From positions 1 to 20,218 of the IMG/VR virus record IMGVR_UViG_3300023440_000036: a DNA stretch of 20,218 nt; one strand, written 5' to 3'. Both the position numbers and the translations under genes were made by a program. This DNA is from a virus. This document shows positions 7,169-13,683 of the stretch, piece after piece. Under the pieces are notes generated by a model. The model did no database searches, was not told the origin of the DNA, and worked only from the letters and a program-made list of their open reading frames with translations. Every line of letters starts with the position of its first letter. Within the stretch, counting starts at the first letter, position 1.

Positions 7169-7423
7169 ATGTTCAAAGATTTGGGTTTGTATTTTGGAGA
7201 CGTAGCAGTTAGCTACACATCAGGGGAAGCTGCGGTTATGTATTTAGCTGGAATTCTATCTGGGTTGATTTTTGGTTTCGTGATTGGACACGTTGTAGGT
7301 GTTAAACGAACCAAATTACAAAATGTTAATTTTGACAAAAACATGAAAGAGCTCAAAGAGTTGCGTTCTATGCGTTCTAAATTTTCATGGGTTGATGATG
7401 TGTTAGAAGTACAAGGCCGTTAA
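7169..7423 (+). CDS. Small membrane protein, unknown
   Basis: This encodes 84 aa. ATG 7169 has AAAGGAG ending at 7162; the in-frame ATG 7163 is too close to it. The central helix AAVMYLAGILSGLIFGFVIG (about res. 18-38) is a clear glycine-rich transmembrane segment. It is followed by a basic, helical tail (VKRTKLQ ... MKELKELRSMRSKF) that should face the cytoplasm. It stands alone behind its own early promoter. I recognise no family; a role at the host membrane early in infection is a guess from position only. Confidence 0.7.
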   Translation: MFKDLGLYFGDVAVSYTSGEAAVMYLAGILSGLIFGFVIGHVVGVKRTKLQNVNFDKNMKELKELRSMRSKFSWVDDVLEVQGR

Positions 7424-7436
7424 AAAAAATGAACTG

Positions 7437-7469
7437 TTTACTTTTGTTCATTTTAAGCAAACTGATAAA
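7437..7469 (+). promoter_or_regulatory. Early-promoter -35 with its -10 region replaced by a repeat
   Basis: GTTTACTTTTGTTCATTTTA at 7436-7455 matches the 5' half of the early promoters, but no TATAAT follows at 17 nt. Instead an 8-bp repeat begins at 7459, each unit offering GATAAA (first at 7464-7469, 4/6 to TATAAT, spacer 21 nt). It would be the promoter of the sliding-clamp gene, with reduced or altered strength. Confidence 0.5.
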
Positions 7470-7497
7470 CTGATAAACTGATAAACTGATAAACTGA
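7459..7497 (+). repeat. 8-bp tandem repeat, 4.9 copies, over the clamp promoter
   Basis: AAACTGAT is repeated perfectly at 7459, 7467, 7475 and 7483, with AAACTGA at 7491-7497. It lies exactly where the -10 element and start site of the clamp promoter are expected. Confidence 0.95.
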
Positions 7498-7524
7498 AGT
7501 TGCTAAAGAACACCACGACAAGCA

Positions 7525-7617
7525 ATGTTTGAGAGCATTGTTAAGACGTATCGTGTTCGAAGCACAGGAAGAAACACGACGTGGTACGATTCACAAAAAC
7601 CAAAGGAGTATGTATAA
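7525..7617 (+). CDS. Possible 30-aa leader ORF before the clamp gene
   Basis: ATG 7525 opens MFESIVKTYRVRSTGRNTTW and ends at TAA 7615-7617, one base before the clamp ATG. The clamp ribosome-binding site therefore lies inside it, an arrangement that could couple translation. A second frame over the same bases, in phase with the clamp, is also open from about 7493 and reads AKEHHDKQCLRALLRRIVFE. Only one, or neither, can be real. No good ribosome-binding site precedes ATG 7525. Confidence 0.3.
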   Translation: MFESIVKTYRVRSTGRNTTWYDSQKPKEYV

Positions 7618-7618
7618 C

Positions 7619-8323
7619 ATGCTAAACAAACAAACGATTGAAGTTTTACAACAAGTTAACAAGATGACCAATTCTGTGATTTTGAAGTTTCCAGAGACTG
7701 TGGCAGTTTCAGAAGCTCAAGATATGATGATTATGTTCAATGTTGAAGAGTTGGACGGTGATTCTTTTGAAGACATTGGGTTGAAGAATTCATTGGGTGA
7801 GTTTTTGAACTTAGTTAAGTTGTTCGGAGATGAACGCGTTGTTGAAGTTAATAACGGAGTTATTAACATCGCTGAAGCCGACACTTCTTCTGTTTTCATA
7901 ACCGACAACATTCAACTTATGAACGCTGAGGATGTAAAAGCCGATCATTTTACAAAGACTGAGGAAGTTCCGACAGTTGCTGAGTTTACGTTAACAACTC
8001 AGGATATTAAAAAGATCAAGTCTAGTTCTGGGGTTTTTAAAGACTTGACTGAGGTTATTTTTTCAAGTGAAGATGACGGTGTTTTTATTTCTTTAGGTGC
8101 CACTAACCGGTTCAACGCAAAGAGTAACAAATTCAGCATTAAGAAATCTACAGAAATTAAGAAACATTTCGAGATTAAAATCCCGGTTGATAATTTCAAA
8201 ATGTTACCAGAAGCTGACTATACTATGTTTGTTAAATACAACTCAAACCGTGACGCTTATCGTATTTTCTTAATCAGCGATTCTTTAGAATCTTTCAAAA
8301 TCCTAATGACTGTGAAAACTTGA
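7619..8323 (+). CDS. 45: DNA polymerase sliding clamp (T4 gp45-like)
   Basis: This encodes 234 aa (T4 gp45 is 228). ATG 7619 is chosen because AAGGAG at 7603-7608 lies 10 nt upstream and because MLNKQTIEVLQQVNKMTNSV lines up with the gp45 N-terminus (MKLSKDTTALLKNFATINSG). ATG 7610 is too close to the ribosome-binding site. Two clamp-type halves are visible: a first beta-rich half ending in the acidic VNNGVINIAEAD, and a second with TLTTQDIKKIKSSSGVF ... VFISLGATNRF ... PVDNFKMLPEADYTMFV. The protein would form the trimeric ring that tethers the phage polymerase and, in T4, also activates late transcription from TATAAATA promoters, which this window contains. The clamp-loader genes 44 and 62 are not adjacent. 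Its promoter region is altered by a repeat array. Confidence 0.87.
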   Translation: MLNKQTIEVLQQVNKMTNSVILKFPETVAVSEAQDMMIMFNVEELDGDSFEDIGLKNSLGEFLNLVKLFGDERVVEVNNGVINIAEADTSSVFITDNIQLMNAEDVKADHFTKTEEVPTVAEFTLTTQDIKKIKSSSGVFKDLTEVIFSSEDDGVFISLGATNRFNAKSNKFSIKKSTEIKKHFEIKIPVDNFKMLPEADYTMFVKYNSNRDAYRIFLISDSLESFKILMTVKT

Positions 8324-8631
8324 CTAAAACAGTGACCGTTGACTTGTCCAGTTTTGGCATTTCAACCATTAATTGTTTGTACGTTCCTAAATTGAGCATC
8401 ATGGATTTGTACAAAATTGGCTTGGAAGTAAAACCTGATGAAATGACGTTCTTGGTTTGTGATGAACTTACTAGACTAGATGTTGTTAATTTTTACGGTC
8501 GTAGATATGAAGCTGGGATGTATATTTCGGTTTATTTGTCAAACGGTATTAAATTCCAAGCCATTAAAGACACGCTGGAAGATCATTTCAAAACAGACCA
8601 ATGTGAATTAGTAAATTTGAATTTTTTTTAA
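8320..8631 (+). CDS. Unknown 103-aa protein, coupled to the clamp gene
   Basis: The frame opens with TTG 8320, which overlaps the clamp stop as TTGA, and ends at TAA 8629-8631. It starts MTKTVTVDLSSFGISTINCL; GTG 8332 is an alternative start. No ribosome-binding site is evident, so it probably depends on translation of the clamp. It is mixed alpha/beta and ends in the hydrophobic VNLNFF. In T4 the genes following 45 are 44, 62 and regA; this one matches none of them by eye. The bases TTGACTAAAAC at its start recur at 8639, just before the next gene. Confidence 0.65.
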   Translation: MTKTVTVDLSSFGISTINCLYVPKLSIMDLYKIGLEVKPDEMTFLVCDELTRLDVVNFYGRRYEAGMYISVYLSNGIKFQAIKDTLEDHFKTDQCELVNLNFF

Positions 8632-8663
8632 GCGCACATTGACTAAAACGGAGACTTAGCAAA

Positions 8664-9041
8664 ATGAAACATGCAAATTTAGATTTTCTAAATGGTGTTG
8701 ACAGTGTGGTTATTGGGTCAGCTGGGTTAGGATTGAGTGAACATAACGACATCGATGTGGCTGTTTGTGCTGAGGATTTACCAACCGGTAAACTACCAGG
8801 GGAAATCAGCAGAACTGACCTTCGTACGTATTTCTCAGTAGTTCCTTTAGGAAATAACGTTTTGATTAAACTTCCAAAAATAGATGTGATTGTTTACGAA
8901 AAGCGAGAATCTTTGGAAATTGTTAAAAGGGCAATGCATGATATTAAAAACGTACCGAAATACATATTAAAGGTCAAATCATTTCGAATCGTGCTGTTCG
9001 AAAAAGCTATGATTTACCACGGTATGCCTCAAGGCGACTAA
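8664..9041 (+). CDS. Nucleotidyltransferase-fold protein
   Basis: This encodes 125 aa from ATG 8664, with a GGAGA ribosome-binding site at 8650-8654. The core IGSAGLGLSEHNDIDVAV (res. 17-34) matches the minimal nucleotidyltransferase signature: Gly18-Ser19, then Asp29-x-Asp31. A third acidic residue is in KIDVIVYE (Asp74). These three acids bind metal in the family, so the fold and active site look complete. Short members of this family occur as stand-alone phage genes and as toxin or antitoxin partners (MNT/HEPN). No HEPN-like partner is seen next to it. The substrate is unknown. It sits downstream of the clamp operon with a 32-nt gap. Confidence 0.72.
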   Translation: MKHANLDFLNGVDSVVIGSAGLGLSEHNDIDVAVCAEDLPTGKLPGEISRTDLRTYFSVVPLGNNVLIKLPKIDVIVYEKRESLEIVKRAMHDIKNVPKYILKVKSFRIVLFEKAMIYHGMPQGD

Positions 9042-9043
9042 GA

Positions 9044-9235
9044 ATGAAACAAAGTATTATGCAATTTTTCTAATATGAACATTTACCAGAACACTTACAA
9101 TGGGTTTATATGGACATTTGCAAACTAGCAGACCATATGAACGTAGTTATTCCTCCGAGTGATGAGAAGACAACTGGGTTGAGAAAACTATTAGAAGCTA
9201 AAGATTGTTTCGTAAGAGCTTCTATGCTAACATAG
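9044..9235 (+). pseudogene. Small 'YEHLP...LRKLLEAKD' phage protein with nonsense codon
   Basis: ATG 9044 (or 9059) reads into MQFF, then TAA at 9071-9073, then in the same frame YEHLPEHLQWVYMDICKLAD and, further on, TTGLRKLLEAKDCFVRASM before TAG 9233-9235. The pattern FFxYxHLP...LRKLLEAKDxxVRA is a well-known family of about 60-70 aa in many phages. The TAA occupies the single variable residue between FF and YEHLP, usually a sense codon such as GAA or CAA. Otherwise the family pattern is fully kept, so the mutation looks recent, or the stop may be read through. Function unknown. Confidence 0.75.
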
Positions 9236-9244
9236 AAATAAAAG

Positions 9245-9273
9245 TGTAATTTTACTGAAAATCGGTGTATAAT
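9245..9273 (+). promoter_or_regulatory. Probable early promoter, variant -35
   Basis: TATAAT is at 9268-9273. At 17 nt the -35 is TGTAAT (9245-9250), while TTTACT lies at 9251-9256, 11 nt from the -10. This is the same layout as at 176-204. It drives the gene at 9315. Confidence 0.6.
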
Positions 9274-9314
9274 TCACTGTATTGAAGATACACAAATTAA
9301 AGAAGGAGAACAAT

Positions 9315-9680
9315 ATGGATATTGAGTTCTTATTAGGTAAGACTATAGACATCATTCGCAAACTACCAAACGATGAAGGAATTGCGTTTAAAATTGGTAT
9401 ACACACTTATCATTTAGCACACGTTCAAGTTTGTTGCGAAACCGTGTTCTTAGAAGACGTGTGTGGTGATTTGCAAGATTTGTTGGTTTCTCCAATTTTA
9501 TTAGCTGAAGAAGTTCAAAGCGAAGAATCGTTGGATTCAATCAGAGAAGCTCAATCTGAATGTTACACTTGGACATTTTACAAACTAGCTACTGTGAATG
9601 GATACGTAGATTTGCGGTTTTACGGAGAAAGTAACGGATATTATTCAGAAACTGCCGATTTTTACAAAGTTAACAAATAA
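9315..9680 (+). CDS. DUF7448-like phage protein
   Basis: This encodes 121 aa from ATG 9315, with AAGGAG at 9303-9308. The family pattern is well kept: LLGKTIDIIRKLPNDEGIAF, then the Cys pair and acidic loop in QVCCETVFLEDVCGDLQDLL, SPILLAEEVQSEE, and near the end YTWTFYKLATVNGYVDLRFY followed by GESNGYYSE. Proteins of this shape are widespread in phages and some bacteria and have no established function. The length is normal and no lesion is seen, unlike its upstream neighbour. I assign the family from memory of its pattern. Confidence 0.78.
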   Translation: MDIEFLLGKTIDIIRKLPNDEGIAFKIGIHTYHLAHVQVCCETVFLEDVCGDLQDLLVSPILLAEEVQSEESLDSIREAQSECYTWTFYKLATVNGYVDLRFYGESNGYYSETADFYKVNK

Positions 9681-9683
9681 ATG

Positions 9684-9712
9684 TTTACTTTTAGTTCATA
9701 TTAGTGTACAAT
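9684..9712 (+). promoter_or_regulatory. T4-type early promoter upstream of gp32
   Basis: TTTACT (9684-9689, in GTTTACTTTTAGTTCATATT) and TACAAT (9707-9712) have a 17-nt spacer. It starts 4 nt after the previous stop. Confidence 0.82.
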
Positions 9713-9717
9713 TCAAT

Positions 9718-9891
9718 GTATCGGAGTTGTATAAATAACAACGTATTTTATACATTTCGATTGATTTTGACGAAGAAAGTCTAATGGACTATAAACATTT
9801 CGAATTGGGCTCATATTGTTGAGTTCAAAAATTTAAAAAGCGAAGCACGAAGACTATAGTTTCTGAGTGCAAATATAAGGAAGAACAAAAG
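9718..9891 (+). other. Long leader of the gp32 gene with a decayed coding remnant
   Basis: This leader of about 170 nt separates the promoter from gp32. One frame reads ISIDFDEESLMDYKHFELGS, then TGA 9821-9823, then VQKFKKRSTKTIVSECKY up to the gp32 start. Its first part resembles, at DNA level, the start of the broken gene at 235 (GATTTTAACGAAGAAGATTC against GATTTTGACGAAGAAAGTC). It may be a gene remnant. In T4 the gp32 leader also binds gp32 for autoregulation; I see no clear pseudoknot here. Confidence 0.4.
9730..9737 (+). promoter_or_regulatory. T4-type late promoter box
   Basis: An exact TATAAATA lies 18 nt downstream of the early -10 box, so gp32 could be expressed both early and late, as in T4. 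Confidence 0.55.
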
Positions 9892-10848
9892 ATGACAGAT
9901 TTTAACACGGTACAAGGTGCAGATGCGTTTAACTTTTCAGCTATGAAAGCTGAGATTGGAAAGGACCCGTTTGCAACCCACAAAACTAGTTACTCCCGTG
10001 ACGAACGATTTTACATGTTGCAGAAAGATAAAGAAGGCAACGGAGCTGCCTTGATTCGGTTTTTGCCAGATTCAGAGCGTGGTATGTTACAACGGATGTT
10101 TAAAATTGGCACTACGGTTATTAAAAATGGTAAGAAACGGTTTGTGTCTGAATTTTCACCATCTACTATTAACCAACCTGATCCTTTTCAAGAAAAATGG
10201 CAAGATTTGTGGAATAGCGGAGAAAAAGAGACCGCTAAGATTTTTTCGCGAGGTGTTCGTTTTGTTAGTAATATTAAAATTCTAAAAGACCCATCCAATC
10301 CAGAAAACGAAGGTAAGATTTTCTTATATGAAATGTCTGGTTCTATGAAGGATAAATTACAAGCTGCGATTGACCCAAGCGAGCAAGATCGTTCGTTAGG
10401 GGCTAAACCTAAGGAGTTGTTCAACCCGCTGCAAGGTAATTCTTTCCGCCTAGTTGCTAAGATTGGTGCTAATAAACAAATCAACTACGATTCTTCTGAA
10501 GTTTTAAACGATATTTCTTCAATTTACAACTCGGTTGATGAAGCGCTAACGGATATTAAAGAAAACACCCACAAGCTGAGCGGTTTGATAAAACCCGAAT
10601 CTTTCATGACTTACGAAGAACTTAAGAAGAAGATGGCTTGGGTTACTTTCGAAGACGCGCAAACTCAACTGTTAACAGCCCAAGTTTCAGAACCCGTTCA
10701 AGCTGTTCAAGCTGTTCAAGCTGTTCAAGAAGTTCAAGCTGTTCACGAAGTTCAAGAAGTTCAAGCTGTTCAAGAACCTGCTAAACCAACCAAAGAAGAA
10801 TCTAATAATGATGTTTCTTTAGATTCTCTATTGTCTGGTTTAGTTTAA
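9892..10848 (+). CDS. 32: Single-stranded DNA-binding protein (T4 gp32-like)
   Basis: This encodes 318 aa (T4 gp32 is 301), from ATG 9892 with AAGGAAG at 9877-9883. GNGAALIRFLPD (res. 49-60) matches gp32 GNGQAVIRFLP, and ILKDPSNPENEGKIF (130-144) matches VVKDPAAPENEGKVF, both in the OB-fold core. The zinc-binding Cys/His cluster of T4 gp32 is missing; the stretch STINQPDPFQEKWQDLWNSG fills that place. A repetitive linker of nine three-residue VQA/VQE-type units (res. 269-295) precedes the acidic C-terminus ESNNDVSLDSLLSGLV, the part that recruits partner replication proteins in T4. It coats ssDNA during replication and recombination. RNase H and primase follow downstream. Expression is likely early and late, with a terminator right after. 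Confidence 0.9.
   Translation: MTDFNTVQGADAFNFSAMKAEIGKDPFATHKTSYSRDERFYMLQKDKEGNGAALIRFLPDSERGMLQRMFKIGTTVIKNGKKRFVSEFSPSTINQPDPFQEKWQDLWNSGEKETAKIFSRGVRFVSNIKILKDPSNPENEGKIFLYEMSGSMKDKLQAAIDPSEQDRSLGAKPKELFNPLQGNSFRLVAKIGANKQINYDSSEVLNDISSIYNSVDEALTDIKENTHKLSGLIKPESFMTYEELKKKMAWVTFEDAQTQLLTAQVSEPVQAVQAVQAVQEVQAVHEVQEVQAVQEPAKPTKEESNNDVSLDSLLSGLV
10696..10776 (+). repeat. 9-bp in-frame tandem repeat, 9 units, in the gp32 linker
   Basis: Nine units of GTTCAAGCT/GTTCAAGAA type (one GTTCACGAA) encode VQA VQA VQA VQE VQA VHE VQE VQA VQE. The unit length is a multiple of 3, so the gene stays open. Confidence 0.95.
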
Positions 10849-10876
10849 AACATTGAATTAGTTTACTAATTTAGAG

Positions 10877-10908
10877 GGTGTTTGTTAATTCAAGCACCTT
10901 TTTTTTTA
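10877..10908 (+). terminator. Rho-independent terminator after gp32
   Basis: GGTGTTTG (10877-10884) pairs with CAAGCACC (10891-10898) in an 8-bp stem with one G-U pair. It has a 6-nt loop and 10 Ts. Confidence 0.85.
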
Positions 10909-10922
10909 ATTTACTTTAAATA

Positions 10923-11120
10923 ATGTGACGAAAGTTAACTGAACAAGAATTTATCAAACATGCTAAGTTTGTTCACAGTGTTAAGTACGAGTATAGTCTT
11001 GTTGTATATGTAGGGAACCATAAAAAAATTAAAATTATATGTCCAGAACATGGTGGGGGTTTTGAGAAACCACCAATTAAACATTTGATGGGTTCTTGGT
11101 GCAAAAATGTTCACAACTAA
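10923..11120 (+). pseudogene. Remnant of a second DUF723-type endonuclease gene
   Basis: One zinc-ribbon-type unit is readable: RKLTEQEFIKHAKFVHSVKY, then EYSLVVYVGNHKKIKIICPE and HGGGFEKPP...MGSWC, ending at TAA 11118-11120. It matches the units of the gene at 4087. The first codon after ATG 10923 is TGA. The bases before it (ATTTACTTTA then AATAATG) look like the 4050 promoter with the part between -35 and start codon deleted. After the TAA, short frames such as FDVVEKYTINERLIKTVTHY suggest further decay up to the RNase H ribosome-binding site. The nuclease domain is missing. It sits between gp32 and RNase H, a classic spot for homing endonucleases in T4-like phages. Confidence 0.65.
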
Positions 11121-11207
11121 TACGGTCTTTTGACGTTGTAGAAAAATACACAATTAATGAACGGTTGATTAAAACTGTTACACATTATATAAAGGAGTCA
11201 AAAAAAT

Positions 11208-12308
11208 ATGATTTTGGTAGATTATAGTTCGATAATTCACAGAAAAATACACACAGCTGTTAAAAGAATAAACCCAAAAATGACAGACGGACAATATAAC
11301 ACATCCGAGTATGCTAATTATGTAAAACACTGCATTATGGAAGAACTTATAGAAATTCAAACTACTTTCTCTGGTGTGTACGGAGATTTGGTTGTTTGTT
11401 TAGACAACGCAGCTGGTGGATATTGGCGAAAAGACTTCTACCCAGGGTACAAAATGCAAAGAAAAGACACCAGGGATAAATCGCCGGTTAATTATAAAGA
11501 GCTGTTTGTAGAATTGCATGGGTTGATTGAAGCAATTCGTGATTTTACCACTTGGAAAGTCGTAGATGTTGAAAAGGCAGAAGCTGATGATTTGATTTTA
11601 ATATTGAGTGAAAAATATAACGAATACGAACCCATTTTAATCCATTCTCCTGATAAGGACATGTTACAAGCCGCCAAACCTGGAGCTAATGTTAAACAGT
11701 GGAGTTCACTGACTCACAAATGGTTAACCCCTGAGTTAAAATCTGGTTCTTTGGAAGCATGGATAGATGAACATTGCGTTTTAGGGGATGTTTCAGACGG
11801 TGTGCCTAAAATAGTCCATGGGACTGAGTTCAGCTATGAATTTTTATCGTATTTGAAAGAAAAGAAATGTGAATTTACAATTCCTGTGTTGTTTAAATCT
11901 GAACTGTCGAAAGATGTGAAAATCAGACTGTTGAACGAATTCAACGTTTATGAAACTAACCGGAAAGGCGAATCTACGGGCGTTAAAGCGGTTTACAAAC
12001 AGATTAGATTTGGTCCAAGCGGGTTGAAGAAAGTTATCAAAGAGTACGGAAGCATCAAACAGTGGTTAAAAACCGACAAAACACTCCAAGAGAACTACGA
12101 CCGGAATTACATTTTAGTTATGAGAGAGGGTATTCCTGAATATATAGAAGAAAAGATTCTAACTGCGTACAACGAAGCTAAAACTGAATATAAAAACCAA
12201 GAACTTGAAGAATATTTAAGAGCTAACAACATGAATATGATTTTAACAACATTGCCGATAGTTTTCAAAATAGACCGAGAATTAACGGCTTATGATTTTG
12301 GATGGTAA
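11208..12308 (+). CDS. rnh: T4 RNase H-type 5' nuclease (FEN family)
   Basis: This encodes 366 aa (T4 Rnh is 305), from ATG 11208 behind AAAGGAG. The metal-binding acids of the family appear in order: LVDYSS (Asp5), CLDNAAGGYWRKDFYPGY (Asp66, Arg74), AEADDLI (Glu125, Asp127, Asp128), SPDKDMLQ (Asp149, Asp151) and LGDVSDGVPKI (Asp194, Asp197). NVKQWSSLTHKWL is nearly the same as T4 NVKQWSPMHKKWV. The enzyme removes RNA primers and short flaps during lagging-strand synthesis, working with gp32 and the clamp. About 60 extra residues lie mainly in the C-terminal half. No promoter is visible in the decayed region upstream, and the gp32 terminator precedes it, so read-through or an unseen promoter is needed. 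Confidence 0.92.
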   Translation: MILVDYSSIIHRKIHTAVKRINPKMTDGQYNTSEYANYVKHCIMEELIEIQTTFSGVYGDLVVCLDNAAGGYWRKDFYPGYKMQRKDTRDKSPVNYKELFVELHGLIEAIRDFTTWKVVDVEKAEADDLILILSEKYNEYEPILIHSPDKDMLQAAKPGANVKQWSSLTHKWLTPELKSGSLEAWIDEHCVLGDVSDGVPKIVHGTEFSYEFLSYLKEKKCEFTIPVLFKSELSKDVKIRLLNEFNVYETNRKGESTGVKAVYKQIRFGPSGLKKVIKEYGSIKQWLKTDKTLQENYDRNYILVMREGIPEYIEEKILTAYNEAKTEYKNQELEEYLRANNMNMILTTLPIVFKIDRELTAYDFGW

Positions 12309-12356
12309 CTTCAGTTAATGTTCAGTTTGTAAAATACATAGAAAGAGCGTGCAATT

Positions 12357-13466
12357 ATGGGATTAGTTTCGGTAGATGTTAAGTATTTCAAGATGGCCGT
12401 TGGTTTGGAACGAATTGGTAGGGAGACTACCGAAGATGTCCAAGCCAAGTGTCCAGTTTGTGGAGATTCTAAAACTAAAACAAGTGCCAAACGTTTGCAT
12501 TTGTACAATAAAGGAACTGTAACCAACGTCAATTGTTTCAACGGCGACTGTCCAGTTCACAACAAAACAGTTTATGGGTTCTTGAACGAGTTTTTCCCAA
12601 ATTTAATAAGTCAATATAAACGAGAAACTTTCCAAAACACGCTAACTGAGCTTTCAAACGGCGGAGATGTGTTTGCATCTTTTAAAAAAACTACAAAAAC
12701 TACAAAAACTACAAAAACTACAAAAACTACAAAAACTACAAATAAACACGAAACGGAACCCACGTCTGAACCAAAAGATAGTTTATTGGATAGTTGGGAA
12801 CCTAATGATGTATTTTTACAGATACCTAAGCCACCAGTTCAAGTTCAAGATTTAACCATGTACATGCAACCGATCGAAGAATCTAAAACTGGGATGGATT
12901 ATTTACTAAACCGAGGAATTGAACCAAATACAAACTTCGGAAAGTGGTTCTTCGGAGATAGAGATTTGAAAATAGGGGAAACTTTGTATAGAATAACCGA
13001 TTCTGTAGTAGTTCCTTTGTATTATAAAGACGTGATGTATGGTTTTTACTCAAGAAGTACAGAAACTAAAAACTTCACAACTTACATGAACCACACGAAC
13101 ATCGGGTATAAAATTTTCAACTGGTTCAACGTCGATTTAGAAGAGCCTGTTTATATTTTCGAAGGAGTTTTTGACGCGATTGCTTCAGGGTTGTCGAACT
13201 CGATAGCTTTATTAGGAGCTAAACTTCCAGATGAAAGACTCAAAGAAATCAAAAAACCTATATTCTGCTTAGATAACGATAGGACTGGAATCATCAACTC
13301 TATACAGTATGCTAAAAAAGGACATAGCATATTTATACAACCGAAACAATTCAAAGAAAAAGACATGAATGAATTGATGTTGAATTATGGTTCTGTTTGT
13401 GGTTTGGTTAAGAATAATATAAAATGTGGAATTATAGCTGAGGTTGAACTAACATCTAGGTTGTGA
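12357..13466 (+). CDS. 61: DNA primase, DnaG/T4 gp61 type
   Basis: This encodes 369 aa from ATG 12357, with AAAGAG upstream. The N-terminal zinc-binding site is C32-x2-C35 ... C60-x4-C65-x2-H68 (CPVCGDSKTK; NCFNGDCPVH). A low-complexity linker of six KTT units follows (res. 111-128). The C-terminal half has the Toprim acids: Glu269 in VYIFEGVFDAIASG and Asp306-x-Asp308 in FCLDNDRTG. It synthesises the RNA primers of the lagging strand. It lies 48 nt after the RNase H gene, so primer maker and primer remover are probably co-transcribed. T4 gp61 is 342 aa, so the length is normal apart from the repeat. No gp41 helicase is adjacent. Confidence 0.9.
   Translation: MGLVSVDVKYFKMAVGLERIGRETTEDVQAKCPVCGDSKTKTSAKRLHLYNKGTVTNVNCFNGDCPVHNKTVYGFLNEFFPNLISQYKRETFQNTLTELSNGGDVFASFKKTTKTTKTTKTTKTTKTTNKHETEPTSEPKDSLLDSWEPNDVFLQIPKPPVQVQDLTMYMQPIEESKTGMDYLLNRGIEPNTNFGKWFFGDRDLKIGETLYRITDSVVVPLYYKDVMYGFYSRSTETKNFTTYMNHTNIGYKIFNWFNVDLEEPVYIFEGVFDAIASGLSNSIALLGAKLPDERLKEIKKPIFCLDNDRTGIINSIQYAKKGHSIFIQPKQFKEKDMNELMLNYGSVCGLVKNNIKCGIIAEVELTSRL
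12687..12740 (+). repeat. 9-bp in-frame tandem repeat, 6 copies, in the primase linker
   Basis: AAAACTACA is repeated six times, perfectly, encoding (KTT)6. It lies between the zinc domain and the catalytic core, where length change is tolerated. Confidence 0.95.
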
Positions 13467-13474
13467 TTCTTTTG

Positions 13475-13503
13475 TTTACTTTTAGTTAATTTCGTTGTAT
13501 AAT
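13475..13503 (+). promoter_or_regulatory. T4-type early promoter
   Basis: TTTACT (13475-13480) and TATAAT (13498-13503) have a 17-nt spacer and start 9 nt after the primase stop. Confidence 0.87.
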
Positions 13504-13530
13504 TACCAACAAATCGTACAGGAGATTTAT

Positions 13531-13683
13531 ATGTTGAACAAACCGTTTGTATTCAAGTGTAGAAAAACATTAGTTATGAAAACTAGAGATTTATATCATA
13601 ACCGTCCGATTAATTCTATGATGTGGTTGATTGGGACTGATAGTTTAAGTGAAATTATATCAAAAATGAGTAAAAATGAGTAA
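13531..13683 (+). CDS. Small basic protein, unknown
   Basis: This encodes 50 aa from ATG 13531 with AGGAG 6 nt upstream: MLNKPFVFKCRKTLVMKTRD and on to the stop at 13681-13683. The N-terminal part is strongly basic; no membrane helix or domain is recognised. Its last codons (MSKNE-stop) are made by a 10-bp repeat that continues into the next gene's start. The C-terminus may therefore have been altered by repeat growth. It has its own early promoter. Confidence 0.65.
   Translation: MLNKPFVFKCRKTLVMKTRDLYHNRPINSMMWLIGTDSLSEIISKMSKNE

Noticed and set aside
327-9073. Recoded genetic code (stop codon reassigned)
   Set aside because: All three stop codons appear at sense-like sites, while TAA and TGA, and once TAG, clearly end intact genes. 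No single reassignment explains this.
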